Shown here one piece after another: positions 36,614 through 44,894 of a DNA stretch of 64,000 bases; the first letter of the stretch is position 1; each line of letters starts with the position of its first letter. Below the pieces are notes generated by a model. The model was not told the origin of the DNA, ran no database searches, and saw only the letters and a program-made list of their open reading frames with translations. Position numbers and translations under genes: made by a program. Source of the DNA: Acidocella aminolytica 101 = DSM 11237 (lineage in GTDB: Bacteria; Pseudomonadota; Alphaproteobacteria; Acetobacterales; Acetobacteraceae); NCBI RefSeq assembly GCF_900129125.1, contig NZ_FQVJ01000012.1, forward strand, positions 1 to 64,000, given 5' to 3'.

Positions 36614-37033
36614 ATGCTGATTAGAATTTCAAGGAACCTCCAGATCAGTGACGCTGATCTGGAGGAATTTTTTACGCCCGCATCCGGCCCGGGCGGGCAG
36701 AATGTGAACAAAGTTTCAACCGCCGTGCAGCTGCGGTTCAATCTGGCGGACAATACCACCCTGCCTGATACCGTGAAGGCCCGCCTCGCCCGGCTGGCGG
36801 GCAAAAGGCTGACCCAGGCCGGTATTTTGCTTATCGAGTCGGAGGAGCACCGTTCCCAACTCCGCAACCGGGAGGATGCGCGAGAAAAGCTGTTTGCGCT
36901 GATCCGGGAAGCGGCAGTGGTGCCCAAGGCCCGCCGCGCGACCAAGCCCACCAGAGCCAGCCAAAAGCGCCGCCTGGACGAGAAATCCCACCGAGGGGAC
37001 ATTAAACGCCAACGCCGCGACCGGGATTTCTGA
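36614..37033 (+). CDS. arfB: Ribosome-rescue peptidyl-tRNA hydrolase
   Basis: A 139-residue release-factor-like protein with the catalytic GGQ in ASGPGGQNVNKVST near residue 28 and a basic C-terminal tail (SQKRRLDEKSHRGDIKRQRR) that enters the empty mRNA channel. ArfB frees peptides from ribosomes stalled on non-stop mRNA. AGAGG precedes the start. Its pairing with rpmB makes a short translation cluster. Confidence 0.95.
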   Translation: MLIRISRNLQISDADLEEFFTPASGPGGQNVNKVSTAVQLRFNLADNTTLPDTVKARLARLAGKRLTQAGILLIESEEHRSQLRNREDAREKLFALIREAAVVPKARRATKPTRASQKRRLDEKSHRGDIKRQRRDRDF

Positions 37034-37079
37034 CCCCGCCCCTTGCCTGCCGGTAACATGCCGGTTACGCAGCAGCGCA

Positions 37080-37241
37080 GATGCAGGTGATCCGGCCAGC
37101 CGGATTGAAACGGGAACGCGGTGCGATGCCGCGGCTGCCCTCGCAACTGTAAGCGGCCGGACCGCCCCTTTGAGGCCATTGCCATACGGCGAGAAGGCGG
37201 GGCGGCAACAAACACCGCGAGCCAGGAGACCGGCCGGCATC
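37080..37241 (+). promoter_or_regulatory. Cobalamin riboswitch
   Basis: The core elements of the B12 riboswitch are visible: GATGC (37080-37084) pairs with GCATC (37237-37241) as P1; the central GAAACGGGAA and GCGGCTGCCCTCGCAACTGT segments lie at about 37107-37150; the B12 box GCCAGGAGACCGGCC lies at 37221-37235. The btuB ribosome site (GAGGTG, about 37265) follows 24 bases later, so control of translation start by sequestration is likely. Confidence 0.93.
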
Positions 37242-37278
37242 GAGACATTCGCGCATATCCGGGCGAGGTGAACCGGGC

Positions 37279-39321
37279 ATGAAGGGGTTGCAAGTCCCCA
37301 AGCTTCTGTCGCTGCTATGGTTTTTCGCGATGGGGGGCTCGCCCTTGTTTAAATCTCTTCTTCTGGGCGCCGTGGGCAGTACCGCCCTGGCTGGCGCTGC
37401 CTTTGCCAGCACCCAGACTGCAAACCAGGTGCCCATTACCGTTTCCGCAACACGCATCGCCACGCCGGAAAACCAGGTCGCGGCCAGCGTCACGGTGCTT
37501 ACCGCCCAGGACTTCAAGGAGCGCGGGGACATCACGCTGGTGGATGCGCTGCAAGGCGTGCCGGGGCTGAATGTGGTGCAGTCCGGCGGGCCGGGGAATG
37601 TCGCCAGCGTGTTCATTCAGGGCAGCAACTCAGAGGATGTGCTGGTGCTGCTGGATGGCGTGCCGGTCAATGATCCCTCCACACCCAACGGCGCCTTTAA
37701 TTTCGGCATCTATTCCTTGCAGGATATCGCGCGGATCGAGGTGGTACGCGGCCCGATGTCGGGCCTGTACGGGTCCGGCGCCATTGGCGGGGTGATCGAC
37801 ATCATTACCAAGCGCGGCACGCCGCAGACTCATGCCAGCCTCACCGCCGCTGGCGGCTGGCCCGCCCAGGGGCAAGGCAGCGCCAGCATCTCCGGCATGA
37901 TCGGACATCTGGATTACGCGCTGACAGCCGCCATTAATGAACAAGCCGGGTGGGATGCGGTGCCGCCCCGCATGGGCAGCATCCGGCGGAACATTCAGGA
38001 CCCGTACCGCTCGCGGCTCGGCTCGCTCCAGCTGGGTTATACCTTCGGGGACGGCACACGCATCTACGCTATTCTACGCGGGCAATCGACGGATTCAGCC
38101 TTCCCGGATCTCGGCTACCCCGTTTTCGATGACCCGAATGATTACAGCTACAACGATAATTTCTTCTCCAAATTTGGCCTCTCCACCACCAAGCTGAACG
38201 GCCATCTTCATAGCGATCTATTCGTGTCCTGGCAGCAAAATCGGCTGTTCAACAGCAACCTGCTGGACGCGAACGACCCCAACCAGGCCAGCGCGCACGA
38301 CACCTATCACGGCACCCGGACCGATACGCAGTGGAACAACAATCTCCGCCTGCCGGACCACGGCGCGTTTACGCATTCTAACATCCTGTTCGGCGCCGAA
38401 TACACCAACGACACGGCGGATGAGACCGTGAACGAGACCAGCTATAGCTACCCGTTCATCGAGACCGTACACGGCTCGCAACATAACTGGTCAGGCCATC
38501 TCGGCGTGCAGACGACCATCGATAACCGGCTGACGCTGACCGGCGCGTTGCGGGATGATGTGGTCTCCAGCTTCGGCCACGCCATCACTTGGCGCGCGGG
38601 CGCGGTGCTGGCCCTACCAGAGATTGACGCGGACCTAAAAGCCTCGGTCGGCACGGGGTTCCACGCCCCTTCGTTGTTCGACCTGTATTACGTTGACAGC
38701 TATGGCGACCGAGGCAACCCCAACCTGAAACCGGAATATTCAACCGGCTGGGAGATTGGCCCGGAATTCATAATTCCCGCATTCGGCCAGTCTGATTTCG
38801 CGGATGTTTCGGCTAATTATTTCTGGTCCTCAGTGCGCGGACTCATCCAGTCGGTCGAACTGCCGGACTACACCTATACGGAAGAAAATGTCAGCTGCGC
38901 TTATCTCAACGGCATCGAGACAGATTTCAAATTTCATCCCGCTTTTTGGCTGAGCGCCGAATTCACCTACACCTATACCCGCGCAGTGCAGGGAGATAAC
39001 GGTCCCGCCTTGCTGCGCCGGCCGCAAAATACCGGCAGTGCCTCGGCCACCATCCGGCCCGTGCCACGCCTGACCATCACGCCGATGGTGCAATATACCG
39101 GGCGGTTTTACGATTACATCTACAATAACAGCGGCTATTCCACGGGCACCGGCAGTTCGGCCCCCGGCACAGTGGTGAATTTAAATGTCAGCTACCGGAT
39201 GAACCGGCATTTCACCGTTTTCGTCACCGGGCGGAATATTCTGGACTCGCATTTTGAAGCCTCGAATGGGCTGCAAATTCCCGGTGCCTCGGTACTGATG
39301 GGGGTACGGGCGCAGATGTGA
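37279..39321 (+). CDS. btuB: TonB-dependent vitamin B12 receptor
   Basis: A 680-residue outer-membrane receptor. After a signal region, the TonB box region (ITVSATRI) and plug domain (residues about 50-170, with DALQGVPGLNVVQSGG and VEVVRGPMSGLYGSGAIGGV) are followed by a 22-strand barrel ending with an aromatic-poor GVRAQM rather than a terminal Phe. The start at 37279 follows GAGGTG; an internal ATG at 37330 gives a more classical signal peptide but has no ribosome site. The riboswitch upstream identifies cobalamin as the likely ligand. No other B12 transport gene is near. Confidence 0.9.
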   Translation: MKGLQVPKLLSLLWFFAMGGSPLFKSLLLGAVGSTALAGAAFASTQTANQVPITVSATRIATPENQVAASVTVLTAQDFKERGDITLVDALQGVPGLNVVQSGGPGNVASVFIQGSNSEDVLVLLDGVPVNDPSTPNGAFNFGIYSLQDIARIEVVRGPMSGLYGSGAIGGVIDIITKRGTPQTHASLTAAGGWPAQGQGSASISGMIGHLDYALTAAINEQAGWDAVPPRMGSIRRNIQDPYRSRLGSLQLGYTFGDGTRIYAILRGQSTDSAFPDLGYPVFDDPNDYSYNDNFFSKFGLSTTKLNGHLHSDLFVSWQQNRLFNSNLLDANDPNQASAHDTYHGTRTDTQWNNNLRLPDHGAFTHSNILFGAEYTNDTADETVNETSYSYPFIETVHGSQHNWSGHLGVQTTIDNRLTLTGALRDDVVSSFGHAITWRAGAVLALPEIDADLKASVGTGFHAPSLFDLYYVDSYGDRGNPNLKPEYSTGWEIGPEFIIPAFGQSDFADVSANYFWSSVRGLIQSVELPDYTYTEENVSCAYLNGIETDFKFHPAFWLSAEFTYTYTRAVQGDNGPALLRRPQNTGSASATIRPVPRLTITPMVQYTGRFYDYIYNNSGYSTGTGSSAPGTVVNLNVSYRMNRHFTVFVTGRNILDSHFEASNGLQIPGASVLMGVRAQM

Positions 39322-39325
39322 CGCA

Positions 39326-39365
39326 AAGCTTGCTGGGACGTTTTGCACGCCCCGCAAGCTTGTTT
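39326..39365. terminator. Possible terminator between convergent btuB and purK
   Basis: AAGCTTGC (39326-39333) faces GCAAGCTT (39354-39361) across a 20-base loop, then GTTT. The long loop makes it a modest candidate. Confidence 0.4.
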
Positions 39366-40497
39366 AGTCTTTCAAGGGCGGCATGGGGGCGAGGTGCAGC
39401 GCGTCCTCTATCCCCAGCTCACCCGGCAGCGCGCCTTTCGGGAACAGCCGGTTGAAATGTCCCATCTTGCGGCCAGGGCGAGCTTCCGCCTTGCCGTAAT
39501 GATGCGGGATCAGCCCCGGTGTCGCCAGAATTTGCGGCCACAGCTCTATGTCATCCGGGCCGATCAGATTTTTCATCACAGCGTCTGAATGGCGGACCGC
39601 GGGCGGCAAGGGTAGCCCCGCGACGGCGCGGATATGCATTTCAAACTGGCTGCAAGGACACGCATCCATGGTCCAATGCCCGGAATTATGCGGGCGAGGC
39701 GCGATTTCGTTCACCACCACCTTACCCTTGGCGGTGACAAACATCTCCACCCCCAACAGCCCGACCAGCTTCAGCTTCTCCGCCACCACACGGGCGATGG
39801 TCTGCGCTTCCTCCAGAATATCCGGCCCCAGCGGCGCGGGCGCCAGAGTAAGGTCGAGGATATGGTGCTTATGGCGGTTTTCCACCGTGTCGAAACAACG
39901 GACCGTGCCGTCCACCCCGCGCGCAACCATCACCGAGATTTCTGCGCCGAATTCCACGAACCCTTCCAGCACTAGTGGCTTCGGACTGAGCCGTTCGAAG
40001 GCCGGAGCCAGATCTTTCGGTGTGCGCAGCATCGCCTGGCCTTTACCGTCATAGCCAAGGCGGGTGGTTTTCAGCACGGCGGGCAGGCCCAGCTTCGCCA
40101 CCGCCGCTTCCAGCTCCCCGAGACTTTCCACCTTCGCCCAGGGAGCGGTGGCGATGCCGGCATCGTTGAGGAATTGCTTCTCCAGAATCCGGTCCTGGCT
40201 GATCGCCAAAATCTTCGCCCCGGGTCGCACCGGCTTCAGGCTTTCCAGCAATTCAAGAGAGGAGGCAGGCAGATTCTCAAACTCGAAGGTGATTACATCC
40301 ACCGCCTCCGCGAAGGTGCGCAGCGCGGCGAGATCATCATACGCCGCCACGGTATTGCGCGCGGCCACCTGGGCGGCGGGGCCGTCCTGCTCAGGCGAAA
40401 ACACATGCACCAGAAACCCCAGCCGCGCCGCCGCCTGGGCGGACATGCGCCCCAGTTGCCCGCCGCCGATAATGCCGATCACCGCGCCAGGGTTCAT
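39364..40497 (-). CDS. purK: 5-(carboxyamino)imidazole ribonucleotide synthase
   Basis: A 377-residue ATP-grasp enzyme that carboxylates AIR with ATP and bicarbonate in purine synthesis. It starts [18 protein letters not shown], the PurK signature; the ATP-grasp acids appear in VEMFVT and [16 protein letters not shown]. It overlaps purE by four bases (ATGA), so the two subsequent pathway enzymes are coupled. Confidence 0.96.
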   Translation of the reverse strand: MNPGAVIGIIGGGQLGRMSAQAAARLGFLVHVFSPEQDGPAAQVAARNTVAAYDDLAALRTFAEAVDVITFEFENLPASSLELLESLKPVRPGAKILAISQDRILEKQFLNDAGIATAPWAKVESLGELEAAVAKLGLPAVLKTTRLGYDGKGQAMLRTPKDLAPAFERLSPKPLVLEGFVEFGAEISVMVARGVDGTVRCFDTVENRHKHHILDLTLAPAPLGPDILEEAQTIARVVAEKLKLVGLLGVEMFVTAKGKVVVNEIAPRPHNSGHWTMDACPCSQFEMHIRAVAGLPLPPAVRHSDAVMKNLIGPDDIELWPQILATPGLIPHHYGKAEARPGRKMGHFNRLFPKGALPGELGIEDALHLAPMPPLKD

Positions 40498-40976
40498 ACC
40501 GGGGACTCCGGCACGCTCGCCGTCTGCTCAGCCCGCAGCGCCGCCACGCGGTCCCGCAAGGCAGGGTCCGAAAGCGCCAGGATGGAGGCGGCGAAGATGC
40601 CTGCGTTGATGGCGCCCGGCTTGCCGATGGCCAGCGTGCCCACGGGAATGCCGCCCGGCATTTGCACGATGGACAGCAGCGAATCCTGCCCGTTCAACGC
40701 AGTGACCGCCACTGGCACGCCCAGCACGGGTAGATTGGTCATGGACGCCGCCATGCCCGGCAGATGCGCCGCCCCACCTGCCCCGGCGATGATGAGTTTA
40801 AGGCCCCGCGCCTCAGCGCCGGAAGCGTATTCATAAAGCCGTTGCGGCGTGCGATGCGCGGAAACCACTTTTGCTTCATACGGCACGCCCAGCCTGTCCA
40901 ACATCTGCGCGGCATGCTCCATCACGGGCCAGTCCGAGCGGCTGCCCATTATAATCCCGACCAGTGGCGCGGTCAT
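40494..40976 (-). CDS. purE: N5-CAIR mutase
   Basis: A 160-residue class I PurE that shifts the carboxylate from N5 to C4 of [30 protein letters not shown] and [13 protein letters not shown] are family signatures, with the catalytic histidine in SAHRTP. It overlaps both ydcH upstream and purK downstream by four bases, giving a tight three-gene operon. Confidence 0.97.
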   Translation of the reverse strand: MTAPLVGIIMGSRSDWPVMEHAAQMLDRLGVPYEAKVVSAHRTPQRLYEYASGAEARGLKLIIAGAGGAAHLPGMAASMTNLPVLGVPVAVTALNGQDSLLSIVQMPGGIPVGTLAIGKPGAINAGIFAASILALSDPALRDRVAALRAEQTASVPESPV

Positions 40977-41176
40977 GCCGTGCGGTCCGGAATCAACCGG
41001 CTTTCCAGCCGGGAAATCTCATCTTTCAACCCTAATTTCCGCTTCTTCAATCTCTGTAAATGCAGCTGATCCACCGGACCATTCTCGGAGATCCGTGTAA
41101 TGACGGTATCAAGGTCCCGGTGCTCGCTGCGCAAGGCATGCAGCCGGCGCAGCAGATTGTCTTTGTCGGTCAGCAT
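40973..41176 (-). CDS. DUF465/YdcH family small protein
   Basis: A 67-residue charged helical-hairpin protein ([20 protein letters not shown] opening, then [21 protein letters not shown]). This is the DUF465 family, common in alphaproteobacteria and often near purE. The function is unknown. The frame is open for 16 more codons upstream from a GTG, but the ATG at 41176 matches the family length. The stop overlaps the purE start. Confidence 0.85.
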   Translation of the reverse strand: MLTDKDNLLRRLHALRSEHRDLDTVITRISENGPVDQLHLQRLKKRKLGLKDEISRLESRLIPDRTA

Positions 41177-41270
41177 GGGCGAGCAATAGAGAAAATCGCG
41201 CCGCACTGAAACCGGAATTTTCACCTTGGCCGCGTTTTCCCGCCGCGCACGGCCCGGAACGGCTTTCCCG

Positions 41271-41852
41271 TCAATTCAAGACGTTCGAGAGAATGTGCTG
41301 ACGGCAATTTTCCAGCGGGGCGGACATGCGCAGCACCTTGGCAATCAAAATAGCACCTTGCAGGGCGGAATAGATAAAGCCCGCTGTGGCTTCGCAATCT
41401 AAATCGGCCTGCAGCTCACCAGATTGCACGCCCTCACGCAGCAAAACCGTCAGCGCGTCGCGCATGTCGCGGAAGATTTTGCCCAAGCGCAAGCGCAGCA
41501 CCTCGGACTGGTCCGCGACCTCAGCGCAGAAATTCCCCACCATGCAGCCGCCGCGCATATCGTGGCTGCACAGCCTCTGGATCACATGGTCGAAATAAGC
41601 GTTGATCCGCTCATGCACAGTGCGGGTAGAATCCGCCAGAATATCCGTCATCACCTCCCGGTTCATCTCGTAATAACGTTCGAGAATCTCCAGCCCGAAC
41701 GCCTCTTTCGAGGGAAAATGGTTAGTGAAGGACCCCAGCGGCACCTGGGCGGCCTGGGCGATATCGCGCACCGAGGCTCCGGCAAACCCCCGCTCATGAA
41801 CGACACGGAGGCCTTCTATGAGAATTTTCTCGCGGTTGGACGGTCTGGCCAT
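41271..41852 (-). CDS. TetR-family transcriptional regulator
   Basis: A 193-residue regulator. The N-terminal helix-turn-helix is clear: GFAGASVRDIAQAAQVPLGS then FTNHFPSKEAFGLEIL (residues about 22-60). The C-terminal ligand domain resembles YxaF/LmrA-type regulators, with a GGCMVGNFCAE motif containing two cysteines. It is divergent from a small secreted protein, and the spacer contains three related palindromic sites, so it probably represses itself and that gene. The inducer is unknown. Confidence 0.88.
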   Translation of the reverse strand: MARPSNREKILIEGLRVVHERGFAGASVRDIAQAAQVPLGSFTNHFPSKEAFGLEILERYYEMNREVMTDILADSTRTVHERINAYFDHVIQRLCSHDMRGGCMVGNFCAEVADQSEVLRLRLGKIFRDMRDALTVLLREGVQSGELQADLDCEATAGFIYSALQGAILIAKVLRMSAPLENCRQHILSNVLN

Positions 41853-41892
41853 GATGACGAATAAAATTCCAAATGATGAAGGTGAGTTTGAA

Positions 41893-42051
41893 GTACGATC
41901 GTACGCTTTAGATTACAAGACAAAGTCATGATTTTTAACCTTGGCAACAGCCTGACAAAATTCGCATAGATCAGCCAAAAGCCATGCGTAAAGCGCAGCC
42001 CTGAGTAAAAGGACGAACGTACACAATCCCGTTGAATGAGGACGTACGTCC
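41893..42051. promoter_or_regulatory. Three TetR-operator-like sites
   Basis: The spacer between the tetR gene and the small secreted protein holds GTACGATCGTAC (41893-41904, perfect palindrome), GGACGAACGTAC (42011-42022) and GGACGTACGTCC (42040-42051, perfect palindrome). All share the core ACGNNCGT. Clustering of three such sites within 160 bases next to a TetR gene points to autoregulation and control of the divergent gene. Confidence 0.65.
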
Positions 42052-42110
42052 GTATAGATAACCCTCATCAGCAGAGCGCTAATGCCCTGCCGCAAAATCA
42101 CGGAGTTATC

Positions 42111-42356
42111 ATGTCACGTTTTGGAAAATTCCTGTCCGCCGCTGTTCTGGCCGCATCCCTGGCACCATTTGCCGCCCATGCCCGCCCGGCTGATGTCAAC
42201 ACCGCGGCTCCGGCACAGCATCTGGTCCGCGTTAGCAACACCCAATCCCAGCACGGCCGCCTCGCGGAAAATAGCAAAGTGCCCGCAACCTTCGTCATCG
42301 CCCCGACCGCCAGCGCGTTTGCCAACAGCACGCCGCATAATTGTGTGTCCGGCTAG
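42111..42356 (+). CDS. Small secreted protein
   Basis: An 81-residue protein with a Sec signal peptide (residues 1-24, cut after AHA). The mature part, about 57 residues, is Ala/Asn/Thr-rich with one cysteine four residues from the end. I do not recognise it. GGAG precedes the ATG; the frame is open upstream but unsupported. It probably answers to the divergent TetR regulator. Confidence 0.65.
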   Translation: MSRFGKFLSAAVLAASLAPFAAHARPADVNTAAPAQHLVRVSNTQSQHGRLAENSKVPATFVIAPTASAFANSTPHNCVSG

Positions 42357-42465
42357 AAAGCCGCCCCCGACCGGCCGCGCGAGGCCGTAAAAACCGCCAT
42401 TCTTAGACCTCCCACCGCCCGTTGAAGGACGGCGCGGAGGCCGCGATCTTCCAAGGAACAAGTCG

Positions 42466-42981
42466 ATGTCGAGCGAACGTTTCGCGGCCCTGTTATCCTG
42501 GACCGGCGTGGCTTTTGTGCTGCTACTTTGCCTGGGCCTTTCCATTCTCCCCGCCCGCGCGGCCACCATCACCCCGGTGGGCAACTGGGTCACTGCCAGC
42601 CAGGATGCGGTCATTCAAATTCGCCCCTGCGGTGACCACCTCTGCGGCGCCATTCAGGGCATGGTTCTCAGCCCCACCGATAAAACGCCCACGGATTGGG
42701 TCGGGCAAAGCCAATGCGGGCTGGTGATTTTAAAAACCAGCGCCACCGCCCAGCCGGAAGCTGACGGCACCCGGGCCTGGTATGGGCACATCACCAATCC
42801 TCGTAACGGTTCACGCTACCATATCCGCCTGACGCTGGACGCGCAGGGGCATTTGCTGCTGCGCGGCTATGTCGGGCTTCCGCTTTTTGGCCGCACCCAA
42901 AGCTGGCACAGCTATCAGGGCAAATTGGGCACGCAGGATTGCCGACTGAACAATATTCCTGCCACGGTCCAAGCGGGCTAA
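42466..42981 (+). CDS. DUF2147 family secreted protein
   Basis: A 171-residue exported protein with an N-terminal hydrophobic signal (about 8-32, ending ARA). The mature domain follows the DUF2147 pattern: GNWVTASQDAVIQIRPCGD, LCGAIQGM, then WYGHITNPRNGSRYHIRLTL and LLLRGYVGLPLFGRTQSW. Two of the cysteines (CGDHLCG) are the conserved pair. The family binds small ligands in the periplasm, but the role is unsettled. Confidence 0.88.
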   Translation: MSSERFAALLSWTGVAFVLLLCLGLSILPARAATITPVGNWVTASQDAVIQIRPCGDHLCGAIQGMVLSPTDKTPTDWVGQSQCGLVILKTSATAQPEADGTRAWYGHITNPRNGSRYHIRLTLDAQGHLLLRGYVGLPLFGRTQSWHSYQGKLGTQDCRLNNIPATVQAG

Positions 42982-43010
42982 CCGCCGTCTTTAACGGGTT
43001 TTGCATCGCG

Positions 43011-43041
43011 GGGCGTTCATGCACGGTGAACGCCCTTTTTT
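43011..43041 (+). terminator. Intrinsic terminator after the DUF2147 gene
   Basis: Stem GGGCGTTCA (43011-43019) with TGAACGCCC (43027-43035) followed by six T. It separates the gene from the convergent bfr. Confidence 0.9.
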
Positions 43042-43045
43042 GTGG

Positions 43046-43531
43046 CTATTCCTGTTCCGGCGCGGGGGCGGCGTGAAGCTGAATATAGCGTTCAATCCCG
43101 ATCACCTTGATCAGGTCGAACTGGCGTTCCAGGAAATCCACATGCTCCTCCTCATTATCGAGGATCCGACGCAGCAGGTCGCGTGACACATAGTCGCGCA
43201 CGCTCTCGCAATAGGCGATGCCTTCGCGCAAATCGACCATCGCCTTTTCTTCTAGCGCCAGATCGGATTGCAGGATCTCCTCCACGCTCTCCCCCACCTG
43301 GATCTGATTGAGGCGCTGCACGTTGGGCAGCCCATCCAGGAACAAAATTCGCTCGATCAGCCAGTCGGCGTGGTGCATTTCCTCAATGGATTCATCATAT
43401 TCATGCTTGCCGAGCTTGGTGACCCCCCAATGACGCAGCGTGCGGGCATGCAGGAAATATTGATTGATGGCTGTCAGCTCGTTGGTGAGCTGCGTGTTCA
43501 GATAGTCAATAACCTTCGGATCGCGCAACAT
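43046..43531 (-). CDS. bfr: Bacterioferritin
   Basis: A 161-residue iron-storage subunit. Ferroxidase ligands fall at the classical numbers: E18, Y25, E51 and H54 in IEEMHHAD, and the later glutamates in ALEEKA and DNEEEHVDFLE. Met52, the haem ligand, is present. A strong GAGGAGGAA site precedes the start. The bfd gene 67 bases upstream is in the same direction and probably the same transcript. Confidence 0.96.
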   Translation of the reverse strand: MLRDPKVIDYLNTQLTNELTAINQYFLHARTLRHWGVTKLGKHEYDESIEEMHHADWLIERILFLDGLPNVQRLNQIQVGESVEEILQSDLALEEKAMVDLREGIAYCESVRDYVSRDLLRRILDNEEEHVDFLERQFDLIKVIGIERYIQLHAAPAPEQE

Positions 43532-43598
43532 AAGCTGGTTCCTCCTCTTGGTCCGAACCAGTATGCCGGGGAAGCTCCCTGCCGTCGAGCCGGAAGAC

Positions 43599-43787
43599 TC
43601 AGCCCGGCTGGGGCGTGCCGCCGGGAGTCAGCTCCTGCATCATGGTCTTGATCAGTTTCACGCATTCACCGCATTTGGCCCGGCATCCGCAAGCCTCGTA
43701 AACCTCCGCCGCGTTGGCATTGTTGCCCTGAGTAATGACTTCTTTCAGCTTGCGGTCGGTTAAGGCGTTACAAATACACAGATACAC
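43599..43787 (-). CDS. bfd: Bacterioferritin-associated ferredoxin, GTG start
   Basis: A 62-residue [2Fe-2S] protein that reduces iron inside bacterioferritin for release. Cysteines form CIC near the N-terminus and CRAKCGEC later, the BFD pattern. I place the start at GTG 43787, because AGGAG lies six bases before it and the family starts with (M)YLCICNALTD; the frame is open to 43823 from an ATG without support. The promoter side carries two Fur-box-like palindromes. Confidence 0.9.
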   Translation of the reverse strand: MYLCICNALTDRKLKEVITQGNNANAAEVYEACGCRAKCGECVKLIKTMMQELTPGGTPQPG

Positions 43788-43826
43788 GGCGTCTCCTGGG
43801 GATAATTCGCACTCCCTTAGCATGGA

Positions 43827-43863
43827 TGAGAATAAATCTCAATTAAGTTGAGAATAATTTTCA
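43827..43863. promoter_or_regulatory. Tandem Fur-box-like sites upstream of bfd-bfr
   Basis: TGAGAATAATTTTCA (43849-43863) matches 13 of 15 positions of the 7-1-7 Fur consensus, and TGAGAATAAATCTCA (43827-43841) matches 12 of 15. They lie 40-76 bases before the bfd GTG. Fur, or in alphaproteobacteria possibly Irr, would couple ferritin expression to iron. Confidence 0.7.
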
Positions 43864-44787
43864 AACGGCCAGCATCTGCTGCTGGCCAAGCCAGTTTTTA
43901 TACCACCCCGGCCATTCCGCCGTGGGCGCATCCTGCCGCCCCATGCCAAAGCCATGCCCGCCGCTGGGCAGCTGATGAAACGCTACCGGCACCCCCGCCC
44001 GCAAACAGGCGCGGTCCATCATCACTGTGTTAACAGGGTTAGAGACTGGATCGTCTTTCGCCTGCACCAGAAATATGGGCGGTGCGTCCGAGCGCAGATG
44101 CGTCTGGACAGACCATTCCGCGCTGGCCTGCGGTGTCGGGTGCTCCCCGATCAGCGCCTTGCGGGTGCTGGTGTGCTGGTAAGGTGGCTCTAGCGTGATC
44201 ACGGGGTAGATCAGCGCCGCGTTATTGGGCCGGGCAGATAGAAAATCCGCTGAATCCACGGGGGCGTAGGAACGGAAATCCCACCAATCCGCTGCGAGCC
44301 CCATCAAATGCCCGCCGGCTGAAAACCCCAGCACGCCAAGCCGCTCAGGGTTCAACCCATACCGCCCAGCCCTGGCGCGAATGAGGCGGATGGCCCGTTG
44401 CGCGTCCTGCAAGGGCACCGCCGGCCCATCCGCCCAGCCTTCGCCCGGCAGGCGATACGCCAGGGTAAAAGCTGTAATGCCTTGCGCCACCAGCCAGGAT
44501 GCGGCGGGGGTTGCCTCCATCCCCATCTCCACCCGCCTGTACCCACCGCCGCCCGCCACCAGCACCGCCGCGCCATTGGGGGTTCGCGGTCGGTATGCCA
44601 GGAGATAAGGCCGGGCGATGTTTCGCAACGCGCCGCTGGCGCTCACATGCACCGCCCCTTGTGGCCCGGCGCCGCCGGGTGAGGCGCCCGGCCAGAGCGG
44701 TATCCCCTCGGGCATTGGGCCCGCCAATGCCGCCGGAGCAATTAAAGAGGAGGCGGCGGCAATCAGCAGCGTGCGGCGGTCGGTCAT
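43861..44787 (-). CDS. Secreted alpha/beta-hydrolase (acetylxylan esterase-like)
   Basis: A 308-residue esterase with an N-terminal signal peptide (residues 1-23, ending ALA). The nucleophile is in LGVLGFSAGGHLMG, an oxyanion element is in VAGGGGYRRVEMG, and the histidine lies in LPSGGHGFGMG. The family (pectin/xylan acetyl esterases, 'BD-FAE' type lipases) removes acetyl or acyl groups from polysaccharides. GGAG precedes the start at 44787; the frame upstream is open but unsupported. Its stop overlaps the Fur box of bfd. Confidence 0.87.
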   Translation of the reverse strand: MTDRRTLLIAAASSLIAPAALAGPMPEGIPLWPGASPGGAGPQGAVHVSASGALRNIARPYLLAYRPRTPNGAAVLVAGGGGYRRVEMGMEATPAASWLVAQGITAFTLAYRLPGEGWADGPAVPLQDAQRAIRLIRARAGRYGLNPERLGVLGFSAGGHLMGLAADWWDFRSYAPVDSADFLSARPNNAALIYPVITLEPPYQHTSTRKALIGEHPTPQASAEWSVQTHLRSDAPPIFLVQAKDDPVSNPVNTVMMDRACLRAGVPVAFHQLPSGGHGFGMGRQDAPTAEWPGWYKNWLGQQQMLAV

Positions 44788-44894
44788 GCAAAATCTCCAC
44801 AGAGACGCGGATCCCCGCCATGGATTATGCCAACCTCCTGTGTCTGCCTGCACCAGTTTGCAACGGAAGGTCACAGGCTGGCGCGCAACGACCT

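Noticed and set aside
42357-42465. GGCCG-CGCGA-GGCCG as a terminator
   Set aside because: The arms are not complementary (direct rather than inverted) and no T run follows.
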